Of a DNA stretch of 6,781 nt, positions 4,490 through 6,781 are shown piece after piece. Where the stretch lies: contig JAAWSH010000092.1 of assembly GCA_022801475.1 (NCBI GenBank), positions 1 through 6,781 on the forward strand, written 5' to 3'. Below the pieces are notes generated by a model, which searched no databases, was not told the origin of the DNA, and was given only the letters and a program-made list of their open reading frames with translations. The translations under genes and the position numbers were made by a program. How positions within the stretch are numbered: the stretch's first letter is position 1; each line of letters starts with the position of its first letter. This stretch comes from Acutalibacter sp. (GTDB lineage: Bacteria > Bacillota > Clostridia > Oscillospirales > Acutalibacteraceae).

Positions 4490-5791
4490 ATGTACCAGGT
4501 GCAATATGGGAGAAGTCTTTTGGGCGGACGAGTTAATATACCTCCCAGTAAAAGTGCCGCCCACCGGGCGCTTCTCTGTGCGGCCTTGGCCGGGGGAAAA
4601 AGCAGACTGGGCAATATGGCGGCCAGCGAAGACGTCTCTGCCACCATGGAGGCAATGCGGGCACTGGGCGCTCATGCCAACTTTGACCTGGCCGCTAAAG
4701 AGGTAGTGGTAGAGCCTGGGGCGTCTGTCTTGGGGGGCGAGGTCGATTGCAGGGAATCAGGTTCTTTGCTGCGGTTTATCATCCCCGTTGCCGCCGCGCT
4801 GGGAGGGAAATGGCGGTTCACTGGCCGGGGACGTTTGCCGGAGAGACCTATTGGCGTATATGCGGACCTGCTGCCAGCGCATGGCGTGACATTTCGCACC
4901 CAGGGCGGACTTCCTCTGGAAATAGAGGGCCAACTGGCCCCAGGGGCTTTCGCGCTGCCAGGAAATATCAGCTCGCAGTTTGTAACAGGGCTGCTTTTTG
5001 CCCTGCCACTGCTTTCTGGGGACAGTGAAGTGTCCCTTACTTCGCCTCTGGAGTCCAGTGGATATGTGGATATGACCCTTTCCGTTCTGAAGGATTTCGG
5101 TATTACGGTGACGCCCACTGCCCAGGGCTGGCGAGTCCCGGGGAGACAGAAATACTTGCCCAGGGAGTACACGGTGGAGGGCGATTGGTCTCAGGCGGCG
5201 TTTTTCCTGAATCTGGCGGCCCTCTCACCCACTGGGGCAAGGCTAGAGATCGCTGGCCTATCCCCCCACTCTTTACAGGGCGATAGGGCTTGTGTGGAGG
5301 TATTCGGTGGCTTTGGGTTAGACCTACATTGGGAGGACGGCTGCTTAGTAGCACAAAATAAGCAGTTTGCTCAGCCTTTTAGTGGGCTGCGGGGACAGGA
5401 GATTGATGTATCACAGATCACCGACATGGTACCGGCCGCATCTGTCTGTGCGGCCCTAAGCCAGGGAGAGACCCGCATGATCAATGCCGGCCGGCTGCGC
5501 CTAAAGGAGAGCGACCGATTGGCCGCTATGGAGGAGGCCATTAACGCCCTGGGAGGGCATGCGTTCTCTACAGAGGACCAGCTGGTGGTCCAAGGGGTCG
5601 AGAACTTTTCCGGCGGGGTGGCTAAGGGCTGCAACGACCACCGGGTGGTAATGGCCCTGGCAGCAGCGGGCCTACGGAGCACAGGGCCGGTCCGGGTGAC
5701 CGACGCCTGGAGTATCCAGAAAACCTACCCGAATTTTTATGAGGATTTACGTCAAATAGGAGGCGAGGCGAATGTCATCCACCTGGGGTGA
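4490..5791 (+). CDS. aroA: 3-phosphoshikimate 1-carboxyvinyltransferase (EPSP synthase)
   Basis: A 433-residue full-length cytosolic enzyme that joins phosphoenolpyruvate to shikimate-3-phosphate, the sixth step of the shikimate pathway. Motifs in order: PPSKSAAHRAL (18-28, Lys21 matching the usual PGSKS-NRAL), ESGSLLRF (89-96, in place of NAGTAMRP), LPERPIG (116-122), GNISSQFVTGLL (158-169), EGDWSQAAFFL (230-240), the catalytic-type Asp312 in SQITDMVP, RLKESDRL (337-344), CNDHRVVMA (381-389) and a Lys411 in QKTYPNF. All inverted-domain landmarks are present, so it should be active. Oddities are the ESGSLLRF block, with Phe where Pro is usual after the Arg, and AAHR for S/I-NR. These look like a Clostridia-type variant rather than damage. 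The start has a strong AGAGGAGG. The 3' end overlaps aroC by 20 bases. Confidence 0.96.
   Translation: MYQVQYGRSLLGGRVNIPPSKSAAHRALLCAALAGGKSRLGNMAASEDVSATMEAMRALGAHANFDLAAKEVVVEPGASVLGGEVDCRESGSLLRFIIPVAAALGGKWRFTGRGRLPERPIGVYADLLPAHGVTFRTQGGLPLEIEGQLAPGAFALPGNISSQFVTGLLFALPLLSGDSEVSLTSPLESSGYVDMTLSVLKDFGITVTPTAQGWRVPGRQKYLPREYTVEGDWSQAAFFLNLAALSPTGARLEIAGLSPHSLQGDRACVEVFGGFGLDLHWEDGCLVAQNKQFAQPFSGLRGQEIDVSQITDMVPAASVCAALSQGETRMINAGRLRLKESDRLAAMEEAINALGGHAFSTEDQLVVQGVENFSGGVAKGCNDHRVVMALAAAGLRSTGPVRVTDAWSIQKTYPNFYEDLRQIGGEANVIHLG
5758..5763 (+). promoter_or_regulatory. aroC ribosome binding site inside the aroA 3' end
   Basis: AGGAGG lies 8 bases before the ATG at 5772, within aroA codons. 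It supports the 5772 start over the in-frame ATG at 5802, which would remove the conserved Trp5-Gly6, and implies translationally coupled expression. Confidence 0.8.
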
Positions 5792-6781
5792 AAGAATTAA
5801 GATGTCCATTTTCGGCGGCAGCCATACCGCGGCCATTGGGGTCAACTTGGATGGCCTTCCTGCCGGAGAAGCGGTGGACTGGGAGCAAGTTCTGGTGCAG
5901 ATGTCCCGTCGTGCGCCGGGACAAGACCCTACCGCTACCGCCCGCCGGGAGACCGACCAGCCGAAAGTGCTCTGCGGCCTATTAGACGGTGTGACCACGG
6001 GCGCGCCTCTGTGCGCCATCATTGAAAATACCAACCAGCGCTCTAAAGACTACAGCCAGTTAAAGGTGCTGCCTCGCCCTGGTCATGCGGACTACACAGC
6101 CTTTATAAAATACGGTGGGCACAACGATGTTCGCGGGGGCGGGCACTTCTCCGGAAGGTTGACCGCGCCCCTGGTCTTTGCCGGGGCAGTAGCCCGGCAA
6201 ATGCTGGTCCGGCGTGGGATTCTGGTAGCATCTCATGTCTCCCGGGTGGGCAGGGTAGCGGACCAGTCTTTTGACCCAGTGGAGCCCGCTCCCCAGCTGC
6301 TGGAGCGACTGAGTAGAGAATACTTTCCAGTGATTGACCCAAGGGCTAAAGAGACCATGCGGGAGGAGATCCAGCGGGCCCGGTTACAGGCAGACAGCGT
6401 AGGTGGTGTGGTAGAGTGTGTTGTGACCGGCTTGCCGGTGGGGGTGGGAAATCCTATGTTCAGCGGGACGGAAAATCTGATCGCATCCCTTGTATTCGGT
6501 ATCCCGGCTGTAAAGGGAGTGGAGTTTGGCGCCGGCTTTTCCGTGGCGGAGCTGCTGGGCAGCCAGAATAATGACTCCATGTTTCTATCTTGTGATAAAA
6601 TCAAGACCCGCACCAACCACGCGGGGGGCATTTTAGGAGGCATTACCAATGGGATGCCCATAATTTTCCGGGCAGCGTTCAAGCCAACGCCCTCCATTGG
6701 CAGAGAACAGGACACGATAAATTTGACCTCTATGACCCCAAGTAAGCTGACTATTACCGGCCGGCATGACCCCTGTATTGT
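5772..6781 (+). CDS. aroC: Chorismate synthase, 3' partial
   Basis: The frame starts at the ATG 5772 and is open to the window edge: 336 codons plus two bases, with roughly 25-50 residues missing from a family length near 360-390. The FMN-dependent enzyme converts EPSP to chorismate, the last common step to aromatic amino acids. It opens with MSSTWGERIKMSIFG. The two catalytic histidines are His18 (GGSH) and His105 (PRPGHAD, 101-107). DVRGGGHFSGRLTA (119-132) is the FMN/substrate loop in the HFSGRL form rather than the RSSARET form. Later landmarks are GVEFGAGF, RTNHAGGILGGITNG and PTPSIG, and the window ends in GRHDPCI. The first signature, usually FGESHG, reads FGGSHT (14-19), losing its Glu and Gly. 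The gene overlaps aroA by 20 bases and shares its promoter. No frameshift is seen. Confidence 0.95.
   Translation, partial: MSSTWGERIKMSIFGGSHTAAIGVNLDGLPAGEAVDWEQVLVQMSRRAPGQDPTATARRETDQPKVLCGLLDGVTTGAPLCAIIENTNQRSKDYSQLKVLPRPGHADYTAFIKYGGHNDVRGGGHFSGRLTAPLVFAGAVARQMLVRRGILVASHVSRVGRVADQSFDPVEPAPQLLERLSREYFPVIDPRAKETMREEIQRARLQADSVGGVVECVVTGLPVGVGNPMFSGTENLIASLVFGIPAVKGVEFGAGFSVAELLGSQNNDSMFLSCDKIKTRTNHAGGILGGITNGMPIIFRAAFKPTPSIGREQDTINLTSMTPSKLTITGRHDPCI

Noticed and set aside
4672..5172. Long minus-strand open frame within aroA
   Set aside because: It lies wholly antisense to a strongly conserved enzyme gene and has no recognisable product.
6233..6715. Long minus-strand open frame at the right end
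   Set aside because: It is antisense to chorismate synthase, whose frame is unbroken and conserved to the window edge.

Overview
The window looks like a chromosomal segment from an anaerobic Clostridia-type Firmicute, probably an Oscillospirales-like gut organism. The grounds are strong AGGAGG ribosome binding sites, sigma-A type promoters, a dockerin-like surface protein, a YwaF/TMEM164-type membrane protein, and Clostridia-like variants of EPSP synthase and chorismate synthase. The taxonomic call is an inference from protein style, not from a database search. I see no insertion sequence, phage gene, CRISPR array, tRNA or rRNA.

Layout, left to right. (1) 1-520, plus strand: the C-terminal part of a YwaF-like integral membrane protein whose start lies outside the window. 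(2) 628-1684, minus strand: a two-gene operon, a TetR-family regulator followed by free methionine-(R)-sulfoxide reductase (fRMsr). The regulator's stop codon forms part of the reductase's Shine-Dalgarno sequence. (3) 1685-2094: a 410-base divergent intergenic region. It holds a cluster of three palindromes (1751-1794), candidate promoters in both directions and a long leader. (4) 2095-3624, plus: a 509-residue membrane-anchored extracellular protein with a propeller-like domain, a Pro/Thr/Ser/Glu-rich linker and a C-terminal dockerin-type calcium-binding domain. (5) 3626-3669: a strong bidirectional terminator. (6) 3672-4319, minus: a maltose/galactoside O-acetyltransferase-type left-handed beta-helix enzyme. 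(7) 4320-4489: a divergent promoter region with a clear sigma-A promoter for aroA. (8) 4490-6781, plus: aroA (EPSP synthase) overlapping aroC (chorismate synthase), which runs off the window's right edge.

The aroA-aroC pair carries out the last two steps of the shikimate pathway, from shikimate-3-phosphate through EPSP to chorismate. The TetR-fRMsr pair looks like a small regulated repair module for oxidised free methionine. The regulator has a CX3CX2C cysteine cluster in its effector domain, which raises the untested idea of redox sensing. The dockerin protein is the least ordinary gene here and has no obvious partner in the window. No large undescribed multi-gene system is visible. The notable points are the dockerin/propeller protein, the TetR-fRMsr arrangement with its palindromes, and departures from consensus in active-site motifs of the two shikimate enzymes.
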